Part shown: positions 1 to 11,866 of the stretch, one piece after another
Layout: each line of letters begins with the position of its first letter
Position numbering within the stretch: the first letter of the stretch is position 1
Translations under genes and position numbers: made by a program
Source of the DNA: Wurfbainia villosa
Taxonomy: Eukaryota > Streptophyta > Magnoliopsida > Zingiberales > Zingiberaceae
Length of the DNA: 64,000 bases
Reading direction: 5' to 3'
Assembly: GCA_025175895.1 (NCBI GenBank)
Contig: CM046006.1
Coordinates: 64,128,288 to 64,192,287 of the forward strand
The notes under the pieces: model-generated
What the model saw: only the letters and a program-made list of their open reading frames with translations
Told to the model about the DNA's origin: nothing
The model's database searches: none

Positions 1-1381
1 TGTCATCCACATACAATACAAGGAAGACAACTGTGTTCCCATTAACCCTCTTGTAGACACAGGGTTCATCTTCATTCTTGATAAAACCAAACTGTTTGAT
101 TGCATCATCGAATCGAAGATTCCAGCTCCGAGAAGCTTGCTTTAGCCCATAAATGAACCTTTACAGCTTGCATACTTTCCCAGTATGCTGTGGATCTACA
201 AAACCCTTAGGCTGTGTCATGTACACATCCTCGAGCAAGTTTCCATTCAGAAATGCAGTTTTGACATCCATCTGCCAGATCTCATAATCGTGGTATGCTG
301 CAATAGCAAGCATGATCTGAATGGACTTAAACATCGCCACTGGAGAAAAGGTTTCATCATAGTCAATACCATGAATTTGCTTGAAACCTTTAGCCACCAA
401 TCGACCCTTATAGGTATGCGTAAGTCCATCCATGTCAGTCTTTCTCTTAAAGACCCACTTACACCCAATGAGTTTGATGCCTTCAGGTGGATCAACCAAA
501 GTCCATACTTGGTTGGTGTACATGGATTCCATTTTGGATCTCATGGCCTCTAGCCATTTCTCAGAATCTGGGCTCATCACAGCTTCCTGATAGGAGGTAG
601 GCTCATTCTCAATGAGCATAACGTCATCATGGCCAGATAAGAGAAATGAGTATCTCTCAGACTGATGACGTACCCTATCATACCTGCGAAGAGGTAGGTC
701 TACCTGAATAGGTGGTTGTTCCACAACTCTTTGTGCAATAATCTCATCACCCATAACACTTTGTGGTTCCTGTTCAACCTCCATCAAGGCCTCAGTGCTA
801 TGATCCTTATCTTGAATTTCTTCAAGATCGAACGTACTCCCACTAGTTTTTCTAGAAACAAAATCTCTTTCTAAAAATACCCCAGTCTTTGCCACAAACA
901 CTTTGTGTTGACTGGGAATGTAGAAGTAATATCCCTTCGTCTCCTTGAGATATCCAACAAAATAACACTTATCAGATTTGGGTCCCAGTTTGTCTGAGAG
1001 TTGACATTGAACGTAAGCCTCACAACTCCAAATCCTCATGAAAGACATCTTGGGATTTCTCCCTGTCCATATCGTATATGGTATCTTTATCACAGCCTTG
1101 GATGATACACGATTAAGTGCGAAGGCTGCTGTGTCTAGAGCATATCCCCAAAAGAATATAGGAAGATCTGTGTGACTCATCATAGATCGTACCATATCTA
1201 ATAGGATAATTTCTCTTTTGGATACACCATTCCACTGTGGTGTTCCAGAAGGAGTGAGTTGGGATAGAATCCCACACTCAGCTAGATAGTCACGAAACTC
1301 ATGGCTAAGGTATTCACCACCTCGATCTGATCGAAGTATCTTAATACTCTTGCCAAGTTAGTTTTGTACTTTATTCTTGAA
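1..1381 (-). pseudogene. copia pol: integrase C-terminal half and reverse transcriptase
   Basis: This stretch would encode the end of the integrase and the start of the reverse transcriptase, which copies element RNA into cDNA and inserts it. An open frame of 344 codons covers 161-1195. It holds the GKPxxxxWTGRNP-like integrase tail near 1050, the RT entry motif VDPPEGIKLIGCKWVFKRK near 450-500 and MDVKTAFLNG near 265. The same frame continues to the first base of the window, where the catalytic YVDD lies on the edge. Damage is visible: a TAA replaces a Gln codon after CKL (158-160); two stops lie at about 1357 and 1380; the catalytic glutamate context that should read NGVSERR reads NGVSKRE near 1215. 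Not functional. Confidence 0.88.
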
Positions 1382-2542
1382 TTATTTTAACTTTTCAAAG
1401 GATTTTGATTTATGTGTCATCAGATACACATAATCATATCTACTAAAGTCATCAGTAAATGTAATGAAGTACCTGTAACCACCTCTAGCAGCAACATTGA
1501 AAGGGCCGCATACATCACTATGTATAAGTCCTAACAAGTCTGTTGCTCTCTCGCTGTGTCCACTAAAGGGAGTCTTTGTCATCTTGCCTAGAAGGCAATA
1601 CTCGCATGTCTCATATGATTCAAAATCAAATGAGTCCAGCAGCCCATCCTTATGGAGTTGGGATAAGCGACTCTCATTTATGTTACCTAAGCGACAATGC
1701 CAGAGATAGGTTTGGTTCAACTCATTTGACTTGAACCTTTTGGTACTTATGTTATAGATGGGACTCTCTAAGTCTAGAAAGTAGAGTCCATTTATTAGAG
1801 GTGCACTACAATAGAACATATCATTTAAATAAACTGAACAACATTTATTCTTTATTATAAATGTAAATCCTTTCTTATCCAAACAAAAAATCGAAATTAT
1901 GTTCTTAGTCAAAGAAGGCACATAACAACATTCATCTAGTTCTAGTACAAGCCCAGAGGGCAGAGATAGATCATAAGTTCCTACAGCAACAACAGCAACC
2001 CATACTCCATTGCCTATTCGTAGGTCCACCTCGCCCTTCGTCAATGCCCTGCTATTTCTTAGCGCCTGCACATTGGTACAAATGTGAGATGCACATCCAG
2101 TATCTAATACCCATGATGAAGAAATAAATAGATTGACTTCTATAACATTTATACCTGAAGTAGAAGTCTCACTTCTCTTCTTCTTAAGATCTTCCAGGTA
2201 TGCTTTGCAGTTACGCTTCCAGTGTCCAGCTTCCTTACAGTGGAAGCAAGTCCCTTCTTTGGCCACCCCTCCTTTCGGTTTCAGTTCTTTGCCTTTGCCC
2301 TTGGCTTGGGACTTTCCCTTACCTTTAGGCTTGCCCTTGCCTTTCTTCTTTTGCACCATCAAAATGGAGTCAGATTTTCCCTTCTTAAGGTTGAGCTCAG
2401 CAGTTCTCAACATGCTGAACATCTGAGGCAGTGACTTATTAATTTCATTCATGTTGTAATTCATGACAAATTGATTGTAGCTTTGTGGCAAAGATTGCAA
2501 GATCAAGTCAGTGGCAAGTTCTTGGCTAAGTGGGAATCTCAA
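1382..2542 (-). pseudogene. copia gag C-terminus, protease, GAG-pre-integrase and integrase N-terminus
   Basis: This 386-codon open frame contains, in order, the end of the capsid domain (FPLSQELATDLILQSLP), a basic linker, an intact CCHC zinc knuckle (CFHCKEAGHWKRNC, about 2205-2250), the protease site WVLDTGCASHIC (about 2090-2115), the GAG-pre-integrase motif YLWHCRLGNIN (about 1690), the CxxC pair CEYC, and the first integrase aspartate in HSDVCGP (about 1510). It joins the gag frame upstream through a single TAG codon at 2543-2545, where the family has Glu. With that stop and those downstream it is one broken gag-pol frame, not a separate gene. Confidence 0.88.
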
Positions 2543-2545
2543 CCT

Positions 2546-2986
2546 CTATAGGTTTTCTATGTACCCAATCATCTTGAGTACATATGGACCTACGGGAGTC
2601 CCATCTTGCATCTTGGACTGAAACAATACCTTAGAGATCTCATATCTCTCGTGCCTTGCTTGTCCTTGATATAGTTGACAAAAATGTTCAACCATATCAT
2701 AATCATTCATGAACTCGTGTTGCTTATGAAGCTCAGAGTTCATGGTCGCGAGCATGAGACATGACACATCTAATGCATCATCTTGATGCTTCTTATAAGC
2801 ATCTTTGTCAGTTCGCGAGGCAGTGGCAAGAGGTGCCTCTGGAATGGGCTGCTCCAGGAAGTACAGTTTCCTTTCTTGGGTGAGAACGATTCTCAGGTTC
2901 CTGTACCAGTCCAGGAAATTAGCTCCATTGAGTTTGTCCTTCTCAAGGACAGAACGCAGGGAGAGAGTGTTCGTGTTTGTCGACAT
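2546..2986 (-). pseudogene. copia gag N-terminal (capsid) region
   Basis: The 146-codon frame starts at an ATG (2984-2986) and has the copia gag capsid signature NGANFLDWYRNLRIVL near residue 20, then the helical region ending MIGYIENL. Gag packages element RNA into cytoplasmic virus-like particles. The frame stops at a TAG in what should be ENLERL and continues unchanged in the next open frame at 2542, so this is the first third of one gag-pol polyprotein. No intact start context or promoter can be judged beyond the upstream LTR. Confidence 0.87.
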
Positions 2987-4624
2987 GGTAATCTACAACA
3001 TACACAATGCAGAAAATTAATATCATATTCTATTTATCATTTAATTAGGTCTTTAATCAAATGATGCTCCCACTGAATTATAGGACTTTTGTAGAATCGA
3101 GTTATGGATGTGGTCAAACCACATTACTAGATTCATATAAACTAACTATAATTCTTGCGGGACAAGATCCACATCATACTACGCATTGAGTTAGCTTTGG
3201 CTAAATCGCCCAAGACTTAGTATGATCAGTAGGTTACACATTACCGATTACATCTCTATGCAACTCTTGTTTATAGGATTAAGATTCACATTTACAAAAG
3301 ACCTTGAGTTAGCTTTGGCTAAATCACCTAAGATTTAGTGTAAATGCGATCTTATCCTATCTTTCTAACGGTTGGAATATGCCTATAGTTCTACTCGATC
3401 CAATTGAGTTAACTAGTTTTACTCAATCTAATTGAGCTCACTCTAACCCAAGTCGTGATAGGCGGGACCAAGATTGTCCCTCCGCACCCTACCAAGATAA
3501 TAAGCGTTGCTCTGCTTTGGCAGATTCAACAACTACAAATGATCGAGGTAGTGATGGGTATCAAGACTTGGTAGGCATTTTTCGAGTTGATTCGATTAGG
3601 ATCTAATCTAATCGTGAATGTGTATCATATATGCATAAAGGCTTTTATCACCCTACACTAGCATGCATCACATACATACAAGCATTATACTAGCATGCAT
3701 CATATACATACAAGCAAAATATCCTAGCATGCATCATATACATACAAGCAAAATTTACTAGCATGCATCACATACATACAAGCAAAACAAATATATATAT
3801 ATATATACACATATATATATAAATTAATTGTGATTAGGTCATGGTCCTACTACGATTTTCTCAAGCCAATGAGAAGATCGGACGGTCAACCTAGGGTTAG
3901 CGGCTTCTCCAAGCGCCTCCTTTGATCGCCATGTGTCGTCGGCTCCCTCCTCGTAACTCCGTCTACAAGTGGACCTTACACCGCTCCATTTTGTACATTA
4001 CAAACATGAAACTTGAGTTACATTCGAGTCTAAAACTATTTACAACTAGAATTTTAAAAGAAGAGGCACGATACGCAGGTCGCATACCCTATACAACATG
4101 CACAACCACAAAAACATGCAGGCCGTATTATGAATTACAACACATTTATCATCCAATCATATTGGGGTTATTGGGCCATGACCATCACAGAATTATACAT
4201 AATTCTAAATTATGTATTTTACAAAAAATTTATATAATTTTTCCTATTTTGTTTTTTCAATTTTATGAGTCACATCTCCGTAACGGTCCCGCTAAGCGAT
4301 TTTCGGGCGCAATCTCGGGACAATGCCTCTTTTGGGGTTAGGGGCAGCGCCCCTACTCACAAAATAAACATTGCAAGTGTCCCATCTTGATCTTACAGTG
4401 ACTTAAGTCGCTGTCCCAAAAACCTAAAGCGAGAACTCGCCGTTTCGGAGAGTTTTTCTCGGTGGTTGAAGCCTATAAGTGTCCCAACACTTGTTGCTTC
4501 GACTCTTCGAGAAATATACCCAAAAAATCTATAAAAATAGGAAATTTACAGAAACTTAAAAATCTATAATTTTTATATCTAATACAAAAACTATAAAATA
4601 TAAACACATACATGCTTCGCACGT
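2987..4624 (-). other. untranslated leader between primer site and gag
   Basis: About 1.6 kb with no coding sequence, unusually long for a copia leader. It holds a 34-bp tandem repeat (3657-3790), an AT microsatellite (3791-3825), and a duplicated phrase with core GAGTTAGCTTTGGCTAAATC at about 3187 and 3306. Possible packaging or dimerisation RNA, but nothing here proves it. Confidence 0.6.
3657..3790. repeat. tandem repeat, about 34 bp x 4, with AT tract
   Basis: Four units with the core CTAGCATGCATCA then CATACATACAAGCA start near 3657, 3690, 3724 and 3758. An (AT)n tract follows to about 3825. The unit contains the palindrome GCATGC. Confidence 0.85.
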
Positions 4625-4637
4625 GGCTCAGATACCA
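4625..4637 (-). promoter_or_regulatory. primer binding site (initiator Met tRNA)
   Basis: The plus strand reads GGCTCAGATACCA, the complement of the usual TGGTATCAGAGCC with one mismatch. It lies one base inside the LTR start at 4639. This fixes the LTR edge and the minus orientation. Confidence 0.85.
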
Positions 4638-4638
4638 C

Positions 4639-6466
4639 TGTTGGGCTATCCGAGCCACAAAAATAGCTTTTTGCGTTACGGAAACCTCGGAAGCCCCGCC
4701 ACGGATCTGTGCGAAGTATAACAAAAATTACATGTACATGTTTAAAACCTTAGATCTACCTTATATATACTTGAGAAGAGCATTACCCTTGATGCGATGC
4801 CCTTCGCTTATCCCGCTCGTCCAAATAGCTTGTCAGAACTCAAGAGTGTCAAGTGTACACTCCTCTATTGGTATCCACACAAGCAATAGGTGGAGAAAAT
4901 CAACCTAGAGTGTGCTATCACTCATGGAAGTTTCGGCCAAGGAGGATTGGGAGAGACCAAGAAGGAGAGAAGAACCAAGGAAGAAGATGAAGTTAATCCA
5001 CAAAATAACTTCACACATAATTCATCCTCCTAAAGTGGCCGACCACTTATTTGGGGGGGGGGGGGTTACATGCATGCATGTAACCCCAAGAGACAATACC
5101 TCTTGGTGTCCCTCATGAGGTGGTACCCCATGATAAGTCCATGATGATGTGGAACATCATCATTGGCCGGCCCCCATGCCAAGTCACCATGACATGGCAA
5201 TTGGTCAAGTCAAAATTGACCATTCATCTTCCCTCTCAAGTCAAGTCAAACTTGACCTCTTATCTCCCATGGTTGATCAAATCTAACCACTTGATTCAAG
5301 TCAATTTGATTTAATGAATCTCTATTCATTAATTTAAATTGACTCAATGAATCAAATCTAAATTAGACTCATTCAACACTTGAATCAAATTGAGTCTAAC
5401 TCAATTAGTCTAATTTGGATTACTCTTAATCCAATTTGGTTCATCCCATGAACCTAATCCTCATGGTTAATCATATGAATCAAATATCCATCTAATTGCC
5501 CTTTGTGTGTGACCCTATAGGTTCTTGTAACATTGGCAATGCTCCTAAACCATTTTAGGAACATAAGCAATGAGAGGTATCTAGCAACACATCATTGCTA
5601 CCCAAGTTACAAGAATGTTGAGATCCAACATCACCTTTGTGACTACTAATTGTGACTCTCACAATATGTGACAATGCCCCTCTATCCTTGACATCTAGAT
5701 TGACCAATCGAGGCATAGACCGTGTCATCCTCGGTACAATCTATATCTTGAACTCCAAGTAGACTCACTCTAATCAAATGAGCTCAATATCTCATATTGA
5801 CTCATTTGGGCATGGTCATGCACTTCGTGGTCTCACTTTATCAAGAATAACGATGTCACTCCCGTCATATAGGAGGAATAGATCCCATCTACATCACTCA
5901 CATCCCTCCGCATAATTTGTTACATATACAATAATCGCCTTTATAGTCCACCCATTTACGGGTGACGTTTGACGAAGCCAAATTATGCAATTCCTTATGT
6001 AGGGAATCATGGTGACTTCAGGTCCAAGGACTAATAGTCATACTAATAGTCACATGAGGAAGTATATGACACTCATATAACGATCAATGATACTTTTTCA
6101 TGGTGGGTCATTCAATATACATTCTCCAATGAATACCCATGTGTCAACTTGATATCTCATATCCATGACTTGTGAGATCAAGTCATCGAGTTGACCTACA
6201 TCCTAGTCTCTACGTATTAACATTGTCCCTGAATGTTAATACTTGACTAGGAATGATTAAGAGTAGTGTTCTCTATATCATCTCATTATCTATTCAACCA
6301 ATCAATTGATATAGATAAGAACCTTCTACTCAAGAAGGTTATTATACTTAGTTATTTGGTACTAATACAAGTAAATATAATAACCATGCCTTTATAAATA
6401 CGAATATGATACAATAAAGTCCATACAACAATCATCACATGATTGACTCTAGGGCTTTCACTAACA
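4639..6466 (-). repeat. 5' LTR of left copia element
   Basis: The LTR begins TGTTGGGCTATCC and ends TTTCACTAACA on the plus strand (TG...CA with inverted TGTT/AACA tips), 1828 bp. Its outer 907 bp, reverse-complemented, match 63094-64000 with only scattered substitutions. A TATA-like TTTATAAA lies about 70 bp inside the outer end. A G13 run is at about 5051-5064. Confidence 0.92.
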
Positions 6467-6802
6467 GTCGCTACGGACTGGAGGTCCTAGCGTGGTTGAC
6501 TGTCAGTTGTGTATGCCTCTCTATGTGGTAGAGAGAGTGTCTTGTGGATTAGTAGTTCTTGCATAGTTGACTTTTGTTTGAGCAGGACTCCCCGTGGGAT
6601 AGGGAGTGTTGCGGGGATACGTATGTGGAGTTGTGCATCATTACATTGCATGCATACTGTCGACTGGGGTCTCCCTTGTGGTTGAGATGGGTCATCAGTC
6701 ATCCTGCCTCCCCGACTACTTGGGGTAGTGGTAGCAGGGTTGAGTGCAGAGCATTGGATGTGCCACGTTCAGCCACTATAGACGGTGGTAGCTGGAGATG
6801 CG
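6467..6802. other. unclassified repeat-like sequence (left part of target of next element)
   Basis: No gene is seen. It joins 15390 once the element between is removed. It contains imperfect hairpins of the form CCACTATAGACGGTGG (6773-6788). Probably an old non-coding transposon remnant. Confidence 0.5.
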
Positions 6803-6807
6803 CACTT

Positions 6808-8894
6808 TGAAGGGTTTTGCTTATCGAGTCCATGAGGGGAAACTTCGCTTCCCACTTCAGCTCGGTTGTTTGTTCATGGCGATCCCATCGATGTCCCCGG
6901 ATTAAAAAAATTTAATCCTAGACAAAAGGGATTGCTCAAACAACCAAATCATCGTCGTGCTATTCGTTTAGAGAGGTCACTTGAACAAACTTGTTGTTCA
7001 AGCGACCAACCTCTATTCTACGAGTAGTCGCGGAATAGACGATGTCCGGATCGACAAGTTTCGTGTTTATGTTCGGGATCTAAGTATTATTTAGCCACAA
7101 ACAGAATTATATCATGCTCATAATTGAAAAACAAAAACAAACATGTTACAAAAGAGAATAGAGAATCGGTATACCTCTCGATCTTCTAATGTATGACCTT
7201 CCTCCTTTCGGACGTCGTGTGGGCAACGATCTACCAAAAGTTGAAGCTCCTAGATTGCCAGCCCCCAGGGCAAACCCAGATGGCTAGCGCAACTGTGTTA
7301 AGGCTTGAAAGGGCAAGGGGTCGATTCCTAGAGGTGACGACCAGGCTACCGATGACTCCGCATTTCAGCGCTAGCCACCAGGGACCTGATTTACCCTCCT
7401 CCACACGTAGGGGCAGCGGTGGGGGGCCACTAATGTGGCGGTTCCACATTTTTGAAGCTCCTAGATCTCCAATCTTCCTTCCTTGATCATTCCAAGCAAG
7501 AGGAAGAATAGAAACAAGGTTCTTCTCCTTCCTATAGCCAACCAACAAGCAACAAGGGGAATCCTTGCCGCCGGCCAACTAGGAGGAGGAGATGATGATG
7601 GAAACCGACCAAGACACCAAGGGAAAGCCCTAAGTCTTGTTTCCACCACTCAAGGAGAAGGAGAAGGAGGAGTTTTGATGCTGACCAAGAGCTGGAAGAA
7701 CTTGAATGGGCGTCGGCAGCTAGAGAAAGAAGAAGAAGCAAGGAAAACTTTCCTTATTAGGTGCCACCCAAGCCCAAACCCTAGCTCCTATTCTTGCCAC
7801 CAACTCCAAAACCCTAGCTTCTCTTGATTGAAACTCCACACTAACCCCTTGTCCTCCTTTTATAGAGTTAGGGATAAGCCTCCTTTTAATCTCTACCATT
7901 GGTTCTAGGGATTTAATCTCAACCGTCGGATCTTAGAGATTTAATCTCTACCTTTGGATCTAGAGTTTTGTTTTCATCCATTGGATCTAAGCTTCATGAG
8001 GTGTTAATAGGCTACATTAGAGACCATGAGGAGGAGTTGGATCTTGGCCACCCATGGATCAAGCCCACATAAAGTCCGATCCATTAATGATAATCCAATC
8101 CACTAAAGGATTATCATTGATCTACCTCACCAACCCCCATAAGATAATATGGGCTCCATATATTATTTGTACATTTTCTCCCCGTGTTTAAGATCTCGAA
8201 TGTCCGTCGATTAATTAATTTACTAACCATTAATTAATCAACATCTAACTCCATGAGTAGTACCACTCAACCTTTTCATCATGCCGGATCAAGTCCACCT
8301 GCAGGGTTTACATGATGAACCTTATGAGCTCCTCAAGGGGACATCATCATCCTAATATATAGGACACGGTTTCCTCTTATAATCAACGACACACCATATA
8401 AATAATATCATCTCCCAACTTACCGAGCCTATCGATTTAATCTATAAATCTTGCCCATTGGTAAATCAAAGAGATGAATACTAAGTATATGTGCCTGTTA
8501 TTATATCGGGATTAAGAGAATGTACAAAATAATATCTGAGGTCCAATTCGATTATGTAGTCAACAATAAATCGAATCACCTCTAAGTCGGTCCTGCTCAA
8601 TACATACAATATGCACTAGTGTGATTCTATGGTCAAGACAAACCAATACCAAATCACACTACAACCATTCCGATGGTTTGTCCAAAGCCATCTCGGTTGT
8701 GAGCCTTTACTTATACTTTACAAGGAGATGATAACATGATCTCCCGTGTGACACCACACACCATGTTATCTACAATATAAAGTATTAGACAATATTGCAT
8801 AACCATAAAAATATGCATACAATGATCATGTGATTCTTATTTCAAAATAAAGATGTTCATACAAAAGATAGACTTTTCAGTATACATCCTAACA
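6808..8894 (-). repeat. 3' LTR of Angela-type element (carries a SINE)
   Basis: The plus strand starts TGAAGGGTTTTGC and ends TACATCCTAACA. Its length is 2087 bp, against 1900 bp for the partner. The excess is the SINE at 7256-7451 plus its 15-bp target duplication. Confidence 0.94.
7256..7451 (+). mobile_element. SINE, tRNA-headed, about 196 bp
   Basis: This insertion is absent from the otherwise matching 5' LTR. A perfect 15-bp duplication TTGAAGCTCCTAGAT flanks it (7241-7255 and 7452-7466); the partner LTR has one copy of that word. Inside are an A-box-like TGGCTAGCGCA (7281-7291) and, 37 bp on, a B-box-like GGGTCGATTCC (7318-7328). That spacing is typical of a tRNA-derived RNA polymerase III promoter. 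The 3' end is a short T run. A long duplication, pol III boxes and no coding capacity define a SINE moved by LINE machinery. The family is not identified. Confidence 0.85.
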
Positions 8895-8910
8895 ATCTCC
8901 CACTTATACT
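8895..8910 (-). promoter_or_regulatory. polypurine tract
   Basis: The plus strand reads ATCTCCCACTTATACT directly next to the 3' LTR end at 8894. In element sense this is a purine-rich AAGTGGGAGAT, the primer for plus-strand DNA synthesis. Confidence 0.8.
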
Positions 8911-8913
8911 AAA

Positions 8914-9736
8914 AGACTACGCTGTCCTCAAACTTCCAAACATCTGATTCCCCTTCCCTCCACTTGCCTATCAAAGCTCTTGCTAGAAAGGCCTTAGTGA
9001 AAGGGTCTACCAGGTTATCCTCTGATGCAATCTAGGTGATAGCAACTTCTACCTCCTTTACGATTTCTCGTTTCAGGTGGTACTTGTGCTCTATGTGCTT
9101 ACTTGCCTTATGGGCTCGTGGTTCCTTCGAGTTTGCAACTGCACCACTATTATCACAATAAATTGTGATAGTTCTGAGCAAATCAGAAATCACATCCAAG
9201 TCCATCAAGAAGTTCCTGAGCCACACAACTTCTTTGGCCGCCTCAGAGGCTGCCACATACTCAGCTTCTATGGTAGAGTCCGCCACACATTTCTGTTTGA
9301 CACTCCTCCATACAATGGCTCCACTTCCCAAAGTAAACACAAAACCTGAGGTAGATTTATTGTTATCCCTATCTGATTGGAAGTCGGAATCTGTGTAACC
9401 CATAGGGAGTAATTGGTCTGCCTGGTAAACTAGCATATAATCCCTAGTCCTTCTTAGGTACTTCAATATATGCTTTACCACAGTCCAATGTCCCTGTCCT
9501 GGATTACTTTGATATCTGCTGACCATGCCCATGGCATAACAGATATCTGGTCTTGTACATAGCATCACATACATGAGGCTTCCCACCGCCGAAGCATAAG
9601 GAACCACCTTCATCTCCTCTATCTCCTCAGATGTTCTAGGACACATCTCTTTAGATAAGGAACCTTTCTTGGAGTTCTGCATGCTAAAACGATCCATAAT
9701 CGTGTCTATGTATGAAGCTTGGGATAAGCACAACAT
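8914..9736 (-). pseudogene. copia RNase H and pol C-terminus
   Basis: An open frame of 234 codons (9032-9736) covers the RT thumb and connection, then RNase H with the acidic motifs TDSDFQSD, STIEAEYVA and IYCDN, and the tail KHIEHKYHLKRE. After a TAG at about 9032 (AIT then stop) the same frame runs on through a DNLVDPFTKA-like segment to the polypurine tract, which is where pol ends in this family. The domain removes RNA from RNA-DNA hybrids during reverse transcription. The stop makes the terminal 35 or so residues unreachable. Confidence 0.86.
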
Positions 9737-10967
9737 CCTTTTTCCTACGATCCCTTATAACCTTGATCTTAAGGATGTGTCCCACCTCTTCCAAGTCCTT
9801 CATATCAAACTATTTGGACAACCATACCCTTACGTCCGATAACACCTTGATATTATTGTCAATCACCAAAATGTCATCTACGTATAGTACAAGAAATACC
9901 ACTACGTTTCCGTCACATGTCTTGTATACACAAGACTCATCCGGACTTTGAATAAATCTATAAGACTGGATTACCTCATCAAAGCGGATGTTCTAAGACC
10001 CTGAAGCTTGCTTCAATCCATAAATGGACCGATTAAGCTTACATACAAGATGCTCTTTTCCTTTAGCAACGAATCCCTCTGGTTGCTTGATATAGATGTT
10101 TTCCTAAAGACTTCCATTAAGGAAAGATTTCTTGACATCCATCTGCCACACCTCATAATCCATATGAGCTATTATGCATAAGAGAATCCGGATAGACTTA
10201 AGCATGGATACCCGCGAAAAGGTTTCCTCATAATCGATACCCTCTTTCTGAGTATACCCCTTCGCAGCAAGCCTCGCTTTGAAGGTCTCAACCTTCCCAT
10301 CTATTCCTCTCTTTTTTTTGTAGATCCACTTGAATCCAATGGTTTTTACACCATCGGGTGGTTCTACTAGCTCCCAGACCTGATTTGAATCCATATATTC
10401 AATCTCAGTATTCATTGCACTTTGCCAAGATGCTGTATCTATATCTTGTATTGCCTCATCATATGTCCAGGGATCAGGTTCATGTTCGCCAGAGACCAAA
10501 TCAAAAGATTCTCCAAAGAACATAAATCTATCAGGCTGTTTAACAACCCTCCCACTACTATGAGGTATCTCCTGTGTATCCTCTGTGACACGCAGTGCAA
10601 TGACTTGTGGTATATCCTCTTGTACCGATGGTACTGAAGAAGTGACTTTCCCTTTTAATTTCTCCAGAATAATTTTACTCTTAGGCTTGTGGCTCATCAC
10701 ATAGTCTTCCTCTAGAAATCTGGCATTCGTGCTAACGATCACCCTCTGATCTCTAGGACTATAAAATAAATCACCCTTCGTTCCTCTAGGATATCCAACG
10801 AACATGCATACTTCTATACGAGGTTCCAACTTACCAGCATCTGCCTTCATCATATGTGCTAGACTCCCCCATATCCGAATATGTCTTAGACTAGGCTTTC
10901 GCCCAGTCCACAACTCTGTGGGAGTAGAAGGCACTGATTTAGATGGAACCAAGTTCAGAATGTACAC
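9737..10967 (-). pseudogene. copia reverse transcriptase and integrase tail
   Basis: A 287-codon frame (10104-10967) begins in the integrase C-terminal region (LWTGRKPSLRHIRIWG). It runs through the RT start (SNQVWELVEPPDGVKTIGFKW) to MDVKKSFLNG at about 10110. A frameshift follows. The palm continues in another frame, with the catalytic YVDD codons at about 9862-9873 (VLYVDDILV). One or more further frame changes separate it from the RNase H part. The polymerase residues are present but cannot be translated as one chain. Confidence 0.85.
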
Positions 10968-11866
10968 CGCCGTATCTAGAGCATATCCCGTAACGAATCC
11001 GCAACTCGTAATAACTCATCATCGATCTAACCATCTCCATAAGAGTCCTATTCGCTTCCGCTATACCGTTCTACTGGGTGTGCCAGTACTAATTGGGATT
11101 GAATCCCAGCCTCTGATAAGTAGTTCCTAAACTCTCCCAAGAGGTACTCACCACCATGATCAGATCGTAGTGTCTTGATACTTTTACCTTGACGTTTCTC
11201 CACATCAGCCTTGAATTCTTTGAACTTGTCAAAGCATTCAGACTTGCGGCGCATCAAGTAAATGTATCCATATATTGAGTAATCGTCTATAAAAGAGACG
11301 AAATACTCAAAACCACCTCTATCCTGGATAGACGTAGGACCACACAAATGAGAACGAACCAATTCTAACACATCTATGGCTCTATACCCCTTGGCCTTAA
11401 AAGGCCTCTTGGTCATTTTACCCTCCAAGTAAGATTCGCAGGTTGGGAAATCTTTCACCACTAATGAACCCAAAGGTCCATCATCTATCAACCTTTGAAT
11501 TCTGCTTAGGTTAATATGACCAAGCCTAAGATGCCAAAGATATGTTTGGTTCATCTTCGAAGGTTCTTTTCTCTTATTGGTATTAGAAGATGAGTTATTA
11601 ACTTCAATTTGCATCGTGGGAGATTTTGGTTCAAGTGTATACAAATATCCTATCAATGTACCTGAACAGATATTCTCCCTATTACTTTTTATAACAATTC
11701 TGTTATTAAAAGAACTAGAATATCCATCCATAAATAATTTAGAAACTGAAATTAAATTCTTTCTAAATAAAGGTACATAAAGGGAATTTTTCAGAACCAA
11801 AGTTTTATTTTTCTCAAAAGATAAATAAAATATCTCCCACTGCAATAGTCGCCACCTTCGTGACAT
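10968..11866 (-). pseudogene. copia integrase (DDE) with GAG-pre-integrase domain
   Basis: A 272-codon frame (11048-11866) contains YLWHLRLGHIN (His-His zinc site), a zinc-site second half reading CESYLEGK where CxxC is usual, then the catalytic core. The first core motif reads VRSHLCGP where the family has HSDLCGP, so the first catalytic Asp is His. The second Asp is kept in LRSDHGGEY (about 11160). The third motif falls in a frame-shifted tail near 11050. The enzyme would not be active. Any mobility of this copy must have preceded these changes or relied on integrase supplied by another element. Confidence 0.86.

Larger units (their letters stand above)
1..6466 (-). mobile_element. Ty1/copia retrotransposon, Angela/Tork-type, left part outside window
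   Basis: The element reads right to left: 5' LTR (4639-6466), primer site, a long untranslated leader, gag, protease, integrase, and reverse transcriptase up to the window edge. The domain order PR-INT-RT defines Ty1/copia. The gag style and the long LTR suggest the Angela/Tork lineage (inference from family resemblance). Several nonsense changes make it non-coding today. The 3' LTR lies beyond the left edge, so the target duplication cannot be checked; the outer flank of the 5' LTR is GTCGC. An LTR of the same family lies in opposite orientation at the right edge of the window. Confidence 0.9.

Noticed and set aside
7193..7827. Frames of about 100-115 codons in the LTR (and the parallel ones at 13927-14290).
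   Set aside because: They lie in an LTR. The Leu/Ser-rich and Lys/Glu-rich readings are opposite strands of GAAGAAGAGG-like sequence. No homology recognised and the SINE breaks one of them.
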